Origin: Siccirubricoccus sp. G192
GTDB lineage: Bacteria; Pseudomonadota; Alphaproteobacteria; Acetobacterales; Acetobacteraceae
Reading direction: 5' to 3'
DNA: 64,000 nucleotides
Assembly (NCBI RefSeq): GCF_019084075.1
Contig: NZ_JAHREN010000002.1
Coordinates: forward strand, 186,001 to 250,000
Part shown: one piece after another, positions 1 through 11,000 of the stretch
Numbering within the stretch: position 1 is the first letter of the stretch
How the letters are laid out: each line of letters opens with the position of its first letter
Position numbers and translations under genes: made by a program
Notes under the pieces: model-generated
Databases searched by the model: none
What the model saw: only the letters and a program-made list of their open reading frames with translations
Told to the model about the DNA's origin: nothing

Positions 1-3000
1 CCGCGAGGCTCGGGTCTGGACGTCGCGGAGGACGGGCCTGAGTTGCACCGCATGCTCGTCCGCGTCGAGCATCTCAACGAGCTTCTCTCGCAGTCCCTCG
101 GAGGCACCCTTGCGGTGGTCGCCCAGGCCAGTCCCGGCCTCGATGATGTTCCAGTCGGCCGAGGCGACGGCCTCCCGGACCTCGGACAGTGCGGCAAGGA
201 GGCGGCCCACCGCCGCCTCGCTGGTTTCCAGGTCCGCATCCGCCAGCGCCTCGACGCGGGCGAGCGGCGTGGCCGCCCCGGCGAGGTCGCCGAGAAGCGC
301 CTGGGCGGACCGCATCGTGGCAAAGCGCGGAGCCGTCGCCGCCACGCCGAACCTGTCCGCCCACGGCCTGAGGTCCTTCAGCAGCTCGGCAAGGAGCGTC
401 CGCTTGGCGGCGCCCTTCTCCTGGAGCTCTGCCGCTAGCGCCGACAGCGTCGCGCCCTTCCGGACCTCGCCCGGCTTCAGGCCGAACAGGGCTGCGGCGC
501 GTTCGCGCGCCTTGGCCCAGGTCGTCTCGTCGGGGAGAGCTTCCTCGCGCATTTCGATGGTGTCGTCGATGCGGTCCAGCGAGATCGTCGCGGGTGCGCC
601 GTTGCGGACGGGCGCGCGGTCGGCCTGCGCCGCGAAGGCAAGGATGACGAGGTCCTGCACGCGCTGCGGCAGGCCCATCGGCTTTGGCTCGTCGATCCAG
701 GCGCGGAGCTTCGCCACCGTCAGCGGCCCGCCCCCGGTCCGCGCATGCATCGTGGCGAAGTGGTTCGCCCAGTCGTTGGTGAGTTGGAGTTGCGTCTGAC
801 TCATCACCGCGAGCTTCAGCGGGACGGCGATCGCGCCGAGATGCTTCCGGTCCGCCGTATCCTCGATGTACTTCCGCTGGTCCGGCTCCTGCGCCGCCTC
901 ATGGACGCGGTCCAGGACGCGGCGGAGCACGGCGTCCCGCACCTCGGTGTCGAACATCGGGTGGGCGGGATAGCGATGCTCGAACCAGCGATCCAGCAGC
1001 TGCGTCACCGCGGCCTTCATGTCGGCGCCGACCGGCATCTGCGGCACGAAGGTGCCCTGGAGCGACACCAGCCGATCCTCCGGCGGCACGGGCGTGCCGA
1101 TGCATCCGTCGTTGTCGTTGCGGATGCCGTAGGCGGTCTCGATGCAGGCGCGGATGCGCTGGTGCAGGGCGCTCTGCTGGCTCCGCAGCACAGCCCGCGC
1201 CTGCTCGCGGTCGGAAGCGGACAACATCCGTGCCGCCTCGTTCAACCGCTCGCCGGTCCCGGCCAGCAGGAAGTCGATGCGGACCAGCGTGCCGAGGTCC
1301 TTCATCGCGCGGTCGCTCAGATAGGCGGGCTGCCACACCATGCCGCCCGACGCGCCGTCGTCGTTGAAGTTCTTGGCGTGGGCCAGGTGCGTCGACGGCG
1401 GCCGTCCCTTCGGATCGAAGGGCAGGCCGAGCACCAGCACCGGCACGCCGCGCCCCTTCAGGCGGTCGGGGCTCACCTCGGCAACCGCCTCGAAGTAGAG
1501 GTCGATCTCCCGCTTTGTGCCGCGCCAGGCGTGCTCGTAGTTTACGAAGGGCTGGGCGCCGATGAGGGTGCCGTCCTCCCGGATGCCGAGCGCGTCGAAC
1601 AGGATCCGCTGGAGCTTGCTGCGCCGCTGGCCGTCGTTGTCGGCCTGGGCCGCGTTGGCGAGGACCGGCTCCACGTCGACGCCGCTGATCTGCAGCGACA
1701 CAATTGGGGTCTGGTCGTCGGTGATACGGATCTCGCCGACCCGCGTCGCCCATTTCCGGACCTTCTGGAGGACGATACCCCCCCTCCCCGCCCGGCACCG
1801 GCGACACGACGGTGCCGTGGTTCAGGGCGGCCAGCCGAGGTGCGGTGAGTGCACGCAGTGCCGGTACCTCCGGCACCAGCGCCGCGAGCAGCAGGGTCTT
1901 CAGCAGGCGCGCGTCGTTGGCGAAGCGTCGGGCCACCTGCGGGTCCGCCCGCCCGTCCTGCAGGTCCTGCCAGGACACTGCGTGCTCCTGCTCCAGCAGC
2001 GGGAGCAGCTTCAGGGTCCAGAGCTTCTTCGCGTTCTCGAACTCGATTAGCATCCCGTCCGAAAAGGGCTGGTCGCCCGTCGCAATCTCATCCCACAGGT
2101 CGCCCACCGGGATCAGAGCACCCAGGCGCAGCTCGCCCCGCCGCTTCACCAGCAGGGTGAGCATCAGCTTCAGCGCCGTCCGCTCCCGCTGCAGGACTGA
2201 GGACGCAGCGATCAGCGCCTGCACCAGGGCGGGGCTGAACGGGTAGGTCATACGGAACAGGGCCCGCTCGCCGTCCGAGCCGAGCAGCGTATCCAGCACC
2301 GTCTGCCGGGCGCGCATCACCCGCTCGAACTCCGCGTCGATCTCCTGCCTCGCCATCTCCGACTTCGGCGCGAGGAGGCGCTTCTCGGCGATCACGGGCA
2401 GGTTGCGGTCCTCCAGCAGGACCTTGTCGAATCGCGCCTCCCAGTACTTCAGCGTGTCGAAGAAGCGTACCTGGAGCGCGCCGGCGTGCTGCTGGCCGAT
2501 GAGGTCGCGCAGATCGCGCTGTCGGGCCACGAAGGACACGATCGGGATCGGCCGGTTGGTGTCTTGCGCCTCTACCAGCTTCGACAGCTTCGAACCCTCG
2601 TCGTTGACGAAGTCCACGTCGCCGGCGCGGCTGGCCAGCCACAGGATCAGCTCGTCGAGGAACAGCACGACCGCGTCGTAGCCGAGCCGCTTGGCGTGCT
2701 GGCTCATGATGGCGAGTCCGGCGTCGAGGTCCACGAAGGCCTCGCCGCGCGTCGCCGCCACCCCGGCGTAGTTGCTGAAGTAGGCCTCGATCAGCCGGCC
2801 AACCAGGCGCTGCCGCTCCTCGCCCTCCGGCGGTTCGAGCGTCGCCGCCTCAAAGGACCCGGCGTCCCACTGGTTGCCGAAGTCGCCCCAGCCATCGTCG
2901 CTGGCGGCCGCGCCCTCGTTCAGGTGCTGGAAGAAGGCATCGTCGCCCATCTTGGCGCGGAGGCCGCGGGCATCCTCGAACAGCTTCTCGCCGAGGTAGA

Positions 3001-3475
3001 AGCCCGGCGTCGGCGCCGTTGGCTCGACCTTGCGGACATGGGCTGCGTAGCCGCCCAGGATGGCGCTGGTAACGTCCTTCGCCCCGATCATGTGGTAGGG
3101 CACCATCAGGAAGCGTTTCCCGCCGAGCCAGCGGTCGTGCTTCGTCACCACGCCCGCGAGCTCCGGCACGCCGCGGGCCTTGGCGTGGCCGGCCAGCAGC
3201 AGGTTCAGCACCGCCATAAAGTGCGACTTACCGGCGCCGAAAGATCCGTGGAGGTAGCAGGCGGCGCTCTTGCCGCCCTCGACCGCGCCCTGGATGAAGC
3301 CGAGCGCCTTATCGAAGGCCTTGGCGAGCTCCGTCGTGACGACGTAGCTCTTGATGGTCTCGGCCGCGCCGGCCTCGGTGACGCCGTCCGATAGCTTCAG
3401 GACGAAGTCGTTGGTCTGCACCCGCTCCGGGATGGTGATGAGGTCGCGGAGCAGCGGACGGGTGGTGTCGCTCAT
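1..3475 (-). CDS. pglY: BREX type 2 ATPase PglY, frameshifted, 3' end beyond the window
   Basis: Large P-loop ATPase of BREX-2 (phage growth limitation) systems, which block phage replication together with the methyltransferase PglX and the alkaline-phosphatase-like PglZ. The start is the ATG at 3475, which overlaps the pglX stop as ATGA. A Walker A motif (GSFGAGKSHF) lies near residue 75, and a Walker B-like VVLFLDELILWL lies further on. The frame runs well to about 1785, where a run of seven C (1778-1784; G7 in the gene) throws it out. With one G fewer it resumes as GGIVLQKVRKWA and stays open with PglY-like composition to base 1. The gene is therefore either phase-off, a pseudogene or a sequencing error. 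The rest of the gene, and probably pglZ, should lie left of the window. Confidence 0.88.
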
Positions 3476-6400
3476 GCCGCGGACCTCCGGGCACGCCTGC
3501 GCCGGGCTTGCGCGGGCGGCGTCCAGTTGCGGAGGTCGTCGATGGTCAGGCCGCGCTCGCGCGCTTCCTCCTCGATGAAGCCGGCGAAGTAGTCGCCCAT
3601 GCGCAGCCCGGTCTCCGCGTCGATGTCGTTGTGCCATTGCCGAAGCCAGGGGACGAGTTCCAGCAGGCCGGCGAGCATCGGCAGCAGCCGCGCGGAGGAC
3701 CAGCCATCCGTATCCCGCCGCTCGACGTAGAGGGAGGCGAGCGCTCGGGCACGGGCGAGGTGGTCGTGGCCGGCCCAGAGGGTGGGCAGGCTGGGGTCGG
3801 CGTCGCGGGCGCAGTGGGGGAAAGAGACGAAGCGTTCCTTCGGCACGTCGAGGCCGCCGCGGAGCCCCCAGAAGCCCGCGGACTGGAAGTCGGCCGACTT
3901 GTATTTTGGTGGCACGGGGATGTCGCCGACCTCCGCCGCCTTGCGGCGCTTGGCCTCCGCCGCAATGGCAGCGTCGGCAGCCTTCTGCACGGGCTTGGCG
4001 CCGAGGCCGGCGGCCATGCGGGCGGCGTAGGCTTCGGCGGCCTCGCCCTCGCCGCGCGCGTTCTGGCGCGACCAGGCGGCGCGGAGGAATTCGTTGCGGA
4101 GGGCGGCGAGCTCCGCGTCAATAGCGTCCTCGGCGCGCTGCTTCTCCCAGGTTGCTTCCCAATCCGCGTGCTTGCGCAGGCCCGTCTCGCTGTAGCGGAG
4201 GGCGGCGAGGAAGGGCACGGATTCAGCCGCGACTAGCTCTGCCACCAGGGCTTCGAGGTCGAAGCCGGCGCGGCCGACATAGAGCTCCGCGACAGACTGG
4301 AATTCGGCATCGGCGCGCGTCGCATCGGCGAGACTACGTGTGGCGACGATGCGCGGGTCGGCGACGTCCCAGAAGCGCGGGTCTTCCAGCCGGTCGAGCA
4401 GCCAGGTGCGGAGCGCGTCCTGCTCCATCTTCTCCCAAGGCTCGGACTGCCAGCGACGCTTGTACTCGGGCCGCTCGATCAGGCCGATGGTGGGGTCGGA
4501 TTCGATTAGGGCGATGCGGCGTTCGACCACAGCGCGGTAGTCGGTCGGCCAGTGGGCGGGCAGGTCGGTGATGGGGGTGGAGCGATGACGCTCAAACCAC
4601 GCCGTGTCCATTTCCCCAGCCGCGATGCGGCGGGCCATAACGATTTCAAAGGCGCGCTCGCCAAGGCGAAGCGGTGGCGGGTCCGGGTGCTCCGGCGGCG
4701 CGTCGTTCAGGCTGTAGAGTCGGTAGCAGCGCCAGTCGAGTTCCTCCTGGAGCGCGATCATTCTCGCCCAGGATGCCTCGGCCTCAGCGCGGGCAGCGGC
4801 GAGGGCTTCGCGGGTTGGTACCGCGCTGGCGCAGAGGGCGGTGGGCTGCTTGGCCGAGAAGCGCTGCGCTTCGGTGTCGAGGGCGCGGGCGAGGTCGATG
4901 GGCCGGTCAGCTAGGGGGAAATTTTGAAATGCCTGTACCAGTGAATTCATATGTGTTGACCCACTCGTCGGTACCTGTCGTTCGCGCGCCGCGTGAGTCT
5001 GTTGTATCGCCGCGGTTCTGAAAATTCTGCTTCATCCAAAAACAAGCAGCAGATGAGTTTAGGAGACCGAGAAAGCCAAGATGGTCGTCCTCCGTCGCAC
5101 TCGTCGGGAGCTTGATGACTGGCGCTGTACGGTTGAACACCTTGCCGCCGCGGTCGAGGACGAAGTGGTTATGTGTCGCAACGAATGCGAAGGTGATCGC
5201 TATGGGATTTCGATATCGCTCTGGGACCCAGCGGTACCAACCCCACCATGGTTCACCAAGATCCGTTTTTGTCTTTCCTCCAAACGAGACAATCCCTCCA
5301 AGGGGCACGCGGAACGCCCATAGAAAATTCTGAGCACCGGCCAGTTCACCGAGCGGCAAGAGCGAATGCTCTGAAGAGTATGGGGCGAGCGCTTCATCGC
5401 CCGCCAACACACGGTAATCACGAACTTGATCCCCGCCGATGAGCGGCCGAACAATGACGGTCGGCACACCGTGCCGAGCATAGGTCCCACTTGCAGCAGT
5501 TAGCACATCATCAGCACCGGTAAAGCTCGCGAACCCGATCTCCGGATCCAGAGTTGCAAGGATTGGCCGGCCCTCCTCAATCGCCTCCTGCACCTCCGCC
5601 GCGCCGCCACCGCCCATGTTCCAGGGATGCGTGTTCAGTGTTGCGCGCGGCGTGTCCTCGGTGCTGATGAAGGGGCTCTCGGACCTGTCCTGGTCCGTCT
5701 GCGCCACGATGGCCGACCAGACCAGCCCACGCGCTGGGTCCTCGGGCGCCGAAGGCTCGCCCCGCACCCCGCGCACCGTCCGCACCACCGATGCCAGGGG
5801 CGCGCGGTTCCGCCCGAACAGGATCACCGTCGGCGTGCCATGGCCCGGGATGTAGGCGCCGGAGCAGTCCACCACATGCGTCAGGTCCAGCTGCGGCAGC
5901 ACGCCCTCGATCAGCTTCTTACCGAACTCCCGCTTCATGAAGCTGTTGGCGACGATCAGCCCAACAAAGCCTGCCCCTTGGGCGCGCGAGCCCGCTTGCG
6001 CCAGATCGAAGAAGCGCTCGATGAAGGGCGCGCCGAGGCCGTACTTCATGTGGCAGCTCTCGTAGATCTCGCGGTAGGCGTCCCGCATCGCCGCGTCCTT
6101 CGGCGTGATGTAGGGCGGGTTGCCGACCACGGCGTGATACTGGCGGTCGAGGATGGCCTCCACCGCCTCCGTCTGCTCCGCGGCGTAGTGGTGGCGCAGG
6201 ACGCGCCGGAAGCCCTCCTCCGTCCCGCCCAACTCGTGCCGGGCGAAGTGCCGCCCATGCAGCAGGCTGTCGCCGGTGGCGAGCTGAAACCGAAAATCCG
6301 GCGCGGCGGCCAGGCGCTGCGCGCCCGCCGCACGCAGCGCCGCCACCAGCAGCCGGAAGCGCGCGATCTCCACGGCAAAGGGATTCAGGTCCACCCCCGC

Positions 6401-7216
6401 CACTGCATCCAGCGCCTTCTGCGCCTGTGCAGCCGGCGGCATCTCCGGCGCATGGCGCCGCCATTCCTCCAGCAGCCAGGTGAAGCCACCCAGCAGGAAG
6501 TGGCCCGAACCGCAGGTCGGGTCGATCATCCGCACCTGCTCATGCCCGAACTCCCGGATCGCCGGGTCGAGGGTGCGGGAGAGGATCCACGCCTCCACGA
6601 AGTCCGGCGTCTGGAGCAGGGCGAAGCGCTTCCGTGCCTCCTCCGACAGGTCCTGGTAGAGATCGCCGAGGAAGCGGGTGTTCCAGTCCGGGTCGCCAAA
6701 GTCGTGCACCGGCGCCCCGGTCTCGGCCCCGCGCTGGCGGAAGAAGTCGAACAGCTCTTTCGCCCCGTCGCCGGAGACGGGCAGCCGGAACAGAGGATTG
6801 TGGGCGGGGTCGTAGAGGCCGCGGAGACCAGGAAGCCGCGCTACCTCCCCGAACATTGCCAGCAGGTATTCGGCGTCGCTGTCCGTCGGGTGAGCGCGGA
6901 AATGCTCGCGTTGCCGCATCTGTGCGAGCTCCAGGCGCTCCCCGACGCCCGAGATCAGCGGGCGGTCCAGCAGGCTGTTGTCCTCAAGGAAGCGGAGGAA
7001 GACGAGGGCGAGGATCCAGTGCACCGCGGTCTGGTCCACCGCAGCGCCGAAGAAGGTTTCGAAGGTGTCGGCGGTGCGCCGTGTGTCCCGCGCCTCCTGC
7101 CACTCGGCCTCGACCGCGGCCCGGCCGGCGGAGGACGCATGATGGCCACGAAGATCGGCCTCCAGCTTCTTCCTCAGCTTCTTCAGATCATCGAGCAGCC
7201 GCTCCGTATTCACCAT
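3472..7216 (-). CDS. pglX: BREX type 2 adenine-specific DNA methyltransferase PglX, one frameshift
   Basis: N6-adenine methyltransferase that marks self DNA in BREX-2. The first frame (7216 to 4907) carries the SAM motif DPTCGSGHF at about residues 231-239 and the catalytic NPPY at about 366-369. The second frame (4950 to 3472) is the long C-terminal part ending in the conserved VPPKYKSADFQ / LDVPKERF region (DUF7008-like). They join at a run of five G (4914-4918; C5 in the gene): one C fewer gives ISKFPLADRPIDLARALD without a break. The repaired protein is about 1247 aa, normal for the family. As read, the protein would stop after about 769 aa and lack the specificity/C-terminal half. Stop and pglY start overlap (ATGA), so the two are translationally coupled. 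Confidence 0.9.
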
Positions 7217-7339
7217 CTGCCAGCCCGGTCCCCTGGTATTCGTTGTTGGTGTCGAAATCGTCAGGCAGCGCCCGTCCGGCGATCCTGCTGAACCTGACGG
7301 CGCCGCTCCGGCAGGACGGAGGCGGCAGCCCGACAGATG

Positions 7340-7732
7340 CTAGGCCGCAGCCCTCGGCGTGACCTCGGCGCGGATCCGCGCTCCGGCCTCCTGCTCAGCG
7401 ACTTCCAGCTCATGGGCCTTCTGCAGGTTGAGCCAGAAGGCCGGCGTGGTGCCGAAGTGGCGGGCCAGGCGCAGCGCCGTCTCCGCCGTGATGGCGCGCC
7501 GCCCGCCCAGGATGGCCGTGATGCGGTTGGCCGGCACGCGCAGCGCGAGGGCCAGCGCATGCGCCGACAGGCCCAGCGGCTCCAGGAACTCGTGCCGCAG
7601 CACCTCGCCAGGGTGGACAGGACCAAGGCGGCCGCCGCTGTCCACCTCGGCCAGGTCCACGCGACCGGCATCAAGGTCGCTGCGGGAGATCGGCCCCATG
7701 GTCTTCCCTCGGGGCTTCACGCGTGTCGTCAT
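7340..7732 (-). CDS. higA: HigA-type antitoxin (HTH, XRE family)
   Basis: Antitoxin and transcriptional repressor of a HigBA pair. A helix-turn-helix spans the middle (HPGEVLRHEFLEPLGLSAHAL ... RVPANRITAILGGRRAIT), followed by the HigA signature region with TALRLARHFGTTPAFWLNLQ. The ATG at 7732 is preferred because GAGGAGG sits six bases upstream. A TTG at 7747, overlapping the higB stop, would add five residues. The gene follows higB, the reversed order typical of hig modules. It sits between pglW and pglX on the same strand, so it is probably carried in the BREX transcript as well as under its own operator. Confidence 0.9.
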   Translation of the reverse strand: MTTRVKPRGKTMGPISRSDLDAGRVDLAEVDSGGRLGPVHPGEVLRHEFLEPLGLSAHALALALRVPANRITAILGGRRAITAETALRLARHFGTTPAFWLNLQKAHELEVAEQEAGARIRAEVTPRAAA

Positions 7733-7743
7733 GGCGAGCCTCC

Positions 7744-8025
7744 TCAATGGTAGTCCACGATCTCGACTTCATACGGGCCGTCGTCGCGCCAGACGAAGAC
7801 CAGGCGCCACTGCCCGTTGATCCGGATGGAATGCTGGCCCGCGCGGTCGCCGCGCAGGGCCTCCAGCCGGTTGCCGGGCGGCACGCGCAGGTCGTCCAGC
7901 CGCTCCGCTGCGTCCAGCATCGCCAGCTTGCGGCGCGCGACCTGGGCCAGGTCCCGTGCCATGCCGCGAGGCAGGCCGCCCTGGAACACAAGCGCGGTCG
8001 CCTTGTCGCCGAAGCTCCGGATCAC
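7744..8025 (-). CDS. higB: HigB-type mRNA interferase toxin (RelE superfamily)
   Basis: Small toxin of 93 aa with a GTG start. The family signature is clear: a RLDDLRVPPGNRLEAL segment followed by SIRINGQWRLVFVW and a C-terminal YEVEIVDYH. HigB proteins cut mRNA on the ribosome and are neutralised by HigA. The gene starts 44 bases after the pglW stop and an inverted repeat (8033-8048) lies directly before it, consistent with autoregulation by HigA. Placement inside a BREX operon is unusual and may help keep the operon in the population or sense its disturbance. Confidence 0.9.
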   Translation of the reverse strand: MIRSFGDKATALVFQGGLPRGMARDLAQVARRKLAMLDAAERLDDLRVPPGNRLEALRGDRAGQHSIRINGQWRLVFVWRDDGPYEVEIVDYH

Positions 8026-8032
8026 GCTAATA

Positions 8033-8048
8033 CGTATCGCGTCATACG
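8033..8048 (-). promoter_or_regulatory. Inverted repeat before higB, probable HigA operator
   Basis: CGTAT and ATACG arms flank a six-base spacer, eight bases before the higB GTG. The 45-base stretch between pglW and higB is AT-richer than its surroundings. The position fits the autoregulatory operator/promoter of a hig module; the binding is inferred. Confidence 0.5.
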
Positions 8049-8069
8049 CAAGACATCAAGCGTAATGTG

Positions 8070-11000
8070 TCAGGCGGCGGAGCGGCCGCCAGCGCGATGG
8101 GCATTGGCCAGCCAAGGGTCCGTCAGCCGGGTCCAGTTGGCGGCGGAGATGACGGGCAGGATGGCGCCGTCGATCTCGGGACGGCCGGGCGCGGCCTGCG
8201 GGATGAGGAGCCAGAGGCTGGGTGGGCCGCCGGAGGCTCCGGAGGCCTGCGAGAACTCGTCCAGCATCGTCATCAGGTCGTAGCGGGCGATCAGGCCGGG
8301 ACGGGTCAGCAGGGCCGGCTGCCGAAGGGCGAGGACCTCCCTCGCCACGCGCGGCGCCGCCTCGGCCGCGAGGCGGAGGAGGTTGCGGAAGTCGGCGCTG
8401 TCCCGCGTGGCGGCGTCCGCCATGAGCGCCTTCGGCCAGGCGATGCGGCGTTCCTCGGCCCGGGCGCGCATGGCGTGGAGCGTAAGGCGTTCAAGGCTGA
8501 CGACCTCCCGCGGGAAGCGGCGGAGAAGTTCGGCCTCGGCATCGCGGGCCCGGCGGGGCTCGACGGTCAGCGCCAGGAAGACACCCTTGTCGGCGGCAAA
8601 GACGATCTTGTCCTCGATCGCCCGGGCGGCGAGGACATCGGGGGTTGCCTCCTGCGCCGGGGCGAAGGTGGCGTGGCGGATCAGCGTCGCGGTGCCGCTG
8701 CCGCTGTCGGCGATGGAGCGGCTGTAATACCCGGTGTCGGTTGGGCCGGCGTCGCGCCAGTCGACCTCGGCGCCCGCTTCCTCCAGCAGGGCATCGAGGT
8801 CGGGGCGGAGCGGCAGGTCCTCGGCCTCGGGGAAGCGGCCGCGGACCCGGGCGCGCAGCTCGGCTTCGCTGAGAGCGCGGATGTTGGCGAGCGTGCCGAG
8901 GGCGAGCTTCAGTGCCCCCAGCGCCTTCATGCCGCGCGGGTACAGCTCGCCACGCGCGGAGAGGGCGGCGCCGGCCGAGACGGCAATGGCGAGGCGCAGC
9001 CGGCGCTCCGCCGTCAGCGCGCTGGCGCCTTCCGGGACGGGGACGACGCCGAGCTCGTCATCCACCCTGCCGGGGCTCGGCAGCGGTGTCTCCGCGGCGA
9101 GCTTGTCCGCGGCGCGGCCGAGGCGCCGGGCGTACTCGGCATTCTCCGGCGAGGCGGAGACGAGGACGGCCGAGGCTTCGGGCCTCGCCTCGGCGTAGGA
9201 GACGAAGCGGGTCGGGGTGACGGAGGCCTCGAGTTCGACGGCGGCGCGGATCGTCGCGCGCGCGCGCCGCATGCGTTCCTTATCGTCCTCCCTGACCGAG
9301 CCGCGGGAGCCGAGGAGCTGTACCGCGAGTTCGTCGACCGCGGCGACGCCCCCTGCCCTTTCGATCAGGGTGCTGAGCTCGCCCCGTACGGCGTTCAGGT
9401 CGGCGCTCTTGTGCCAGCGGGTCCTGGCCGCTTCAAGGGCTTCGGCCACGGCACCGCGGGACGTGCCGACGGCGGCGGCTACCTGCCCGGCGCTGGCCCA
9501 GGATGCTGCGTCATCGTCGATGCCGAGGAAGTAGGCGAGGATGCGGTCCTCGGGACGGTCATCGCCGGCCGGGCGACGCGGCAGCAGCTGCTCCGCCAGA
9601 CGGTCCAGGGTGGCCCGGCCACCGTCGTCCTCGGTGATGCCGCCGGGGACGAGGTCGCGGCGCAGCTCAGCGAGGCGCTTGGCGCGTTCGCGGATCTCCT
9701 TCCGGATGCGGTCGCCAACGCCCGTGAGGTAGCGGAACTGGAGGCGGGGCACGCCCAAGAGCTGGTGGACCGTGTGGATGCCCATCTGGTCCAGCACCGC
9801 ACGCGCCTCGACCCCGTAGCCGACCTCGGCAATGCTGCTGGTCCGATCCAAGCGAGGGGCGATCACCTCGATGCTGTCGGCCACGGCGGCCGCACGATCC
9901 AGCGGCGAGAAGGCCGCCCGCCACGCCCGCAGCATCTCCTCCGCGTTCCCGAACCGCTCGGCGGGGTCGCGGCGCAGGGCACGCCGGAAGAAGGCCTCCA
10001 GGCCGTCGCGCAAGGCCGGGTCGAAGCGGTCGACGGCGATCGTCGCCTCGTCCTCGATGAAGCGTGCCTCGGTCAGGCCGTCTCCGAAGGTGGGCGGCGT
10101 GCCGACCAGCATCTCGTAGAGCGTGATCGCCGCGGCGTACCGCTCAGCGTGCAGATCCCAGCGCGGTGGGCGGCGGTCGACGAGGAACGGGTCGAGGTAG
10201 GGCCTGGTGCCGGCCGTGACGCTTTCCAGCGGCGCCCGCGACAGGGAGAAGTCGAAGAGGACGAGCCGGTACGCCCCGGTTGCAGCCGCCTTCGCTATGC
10301 CGATGTTGTCGGGCTTGACGTCGCGGTGGGCGACGCCGTCCCCCTCTAGGTACTCGACGGCCGAGAGGAGGTGCTCGCCAAAGCGCCGCATGAGGTCGAG
10401 CGAGAGCGGCGAATCTCCACCGCGGATCCACTGGGCGAGTGTGCGTTCGCCGGCGCGCTCCATGAGGATGGCCGGCCGCCCAGCGATCGTGGTGTCGGCG
10501 ACGAACCTGACAATGTTCGGGTGACGGAGGGGGCGCAGGACGTCGGCTTCGGCCCGGATGCGATCGGCGTGCGCATCATCGAGCGCGACCTTCAGGACGA
10601 ATTCCTCGCCAGTGGCCTCCTGCTCGACCAGGAAGGCGTAGGCGCTGCCGCCCTGCCCAAGACGCCGCTTGATCACGAGATCGCCTTCCAGGCGGTCGCC
10701 GGGCGCTGCCGTGGCAGGATCCGTGACGAAGGCCGGCGCGGGTTCCTGAGGTGCGGCCTCCCGCTCCGCTTCGGCCAGATACTCCAGGAACTCGCGTGCA
10801 TCGCGCGGCCTGTCGCGCACCACCGGGGTGGTAGCGGCCCGCACCATCTCCTCAAGCCAACGCCCGACGCCGTTCATGGCGCCGGACAGGAGCAGGCCGT
10901 TCCCCTCCCGGAGCTTGGCCGGGAGCTCAAGCGGGCTCCCGGCCGGCGGTCGGCCGGAGAGGAGGTGGTACGCAATCGCGCCGAGCGAGAAGACGTCGGC

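Noticed and set aside
899..1780. Continuation of the first pglY frame
   Set aside because: After the G7 tract the frame becomes Arg/Pro-rich nonsense, while the neighbouring frame carries the PglY-like sequence.
5627..7291. Long plus-strand open frame opposite pglX
   Set aside because: Antisense shadow of methyltransferase motifs; no ribosome-binding site or recognisable domain.
8067..10349. Long plus-strand open frame opposite pglW
   Set aside because: Arg/Gly/Ala-rich composition, no domain, exactly antisense to well-conserved kinase coding sequence; an effect of high GC.
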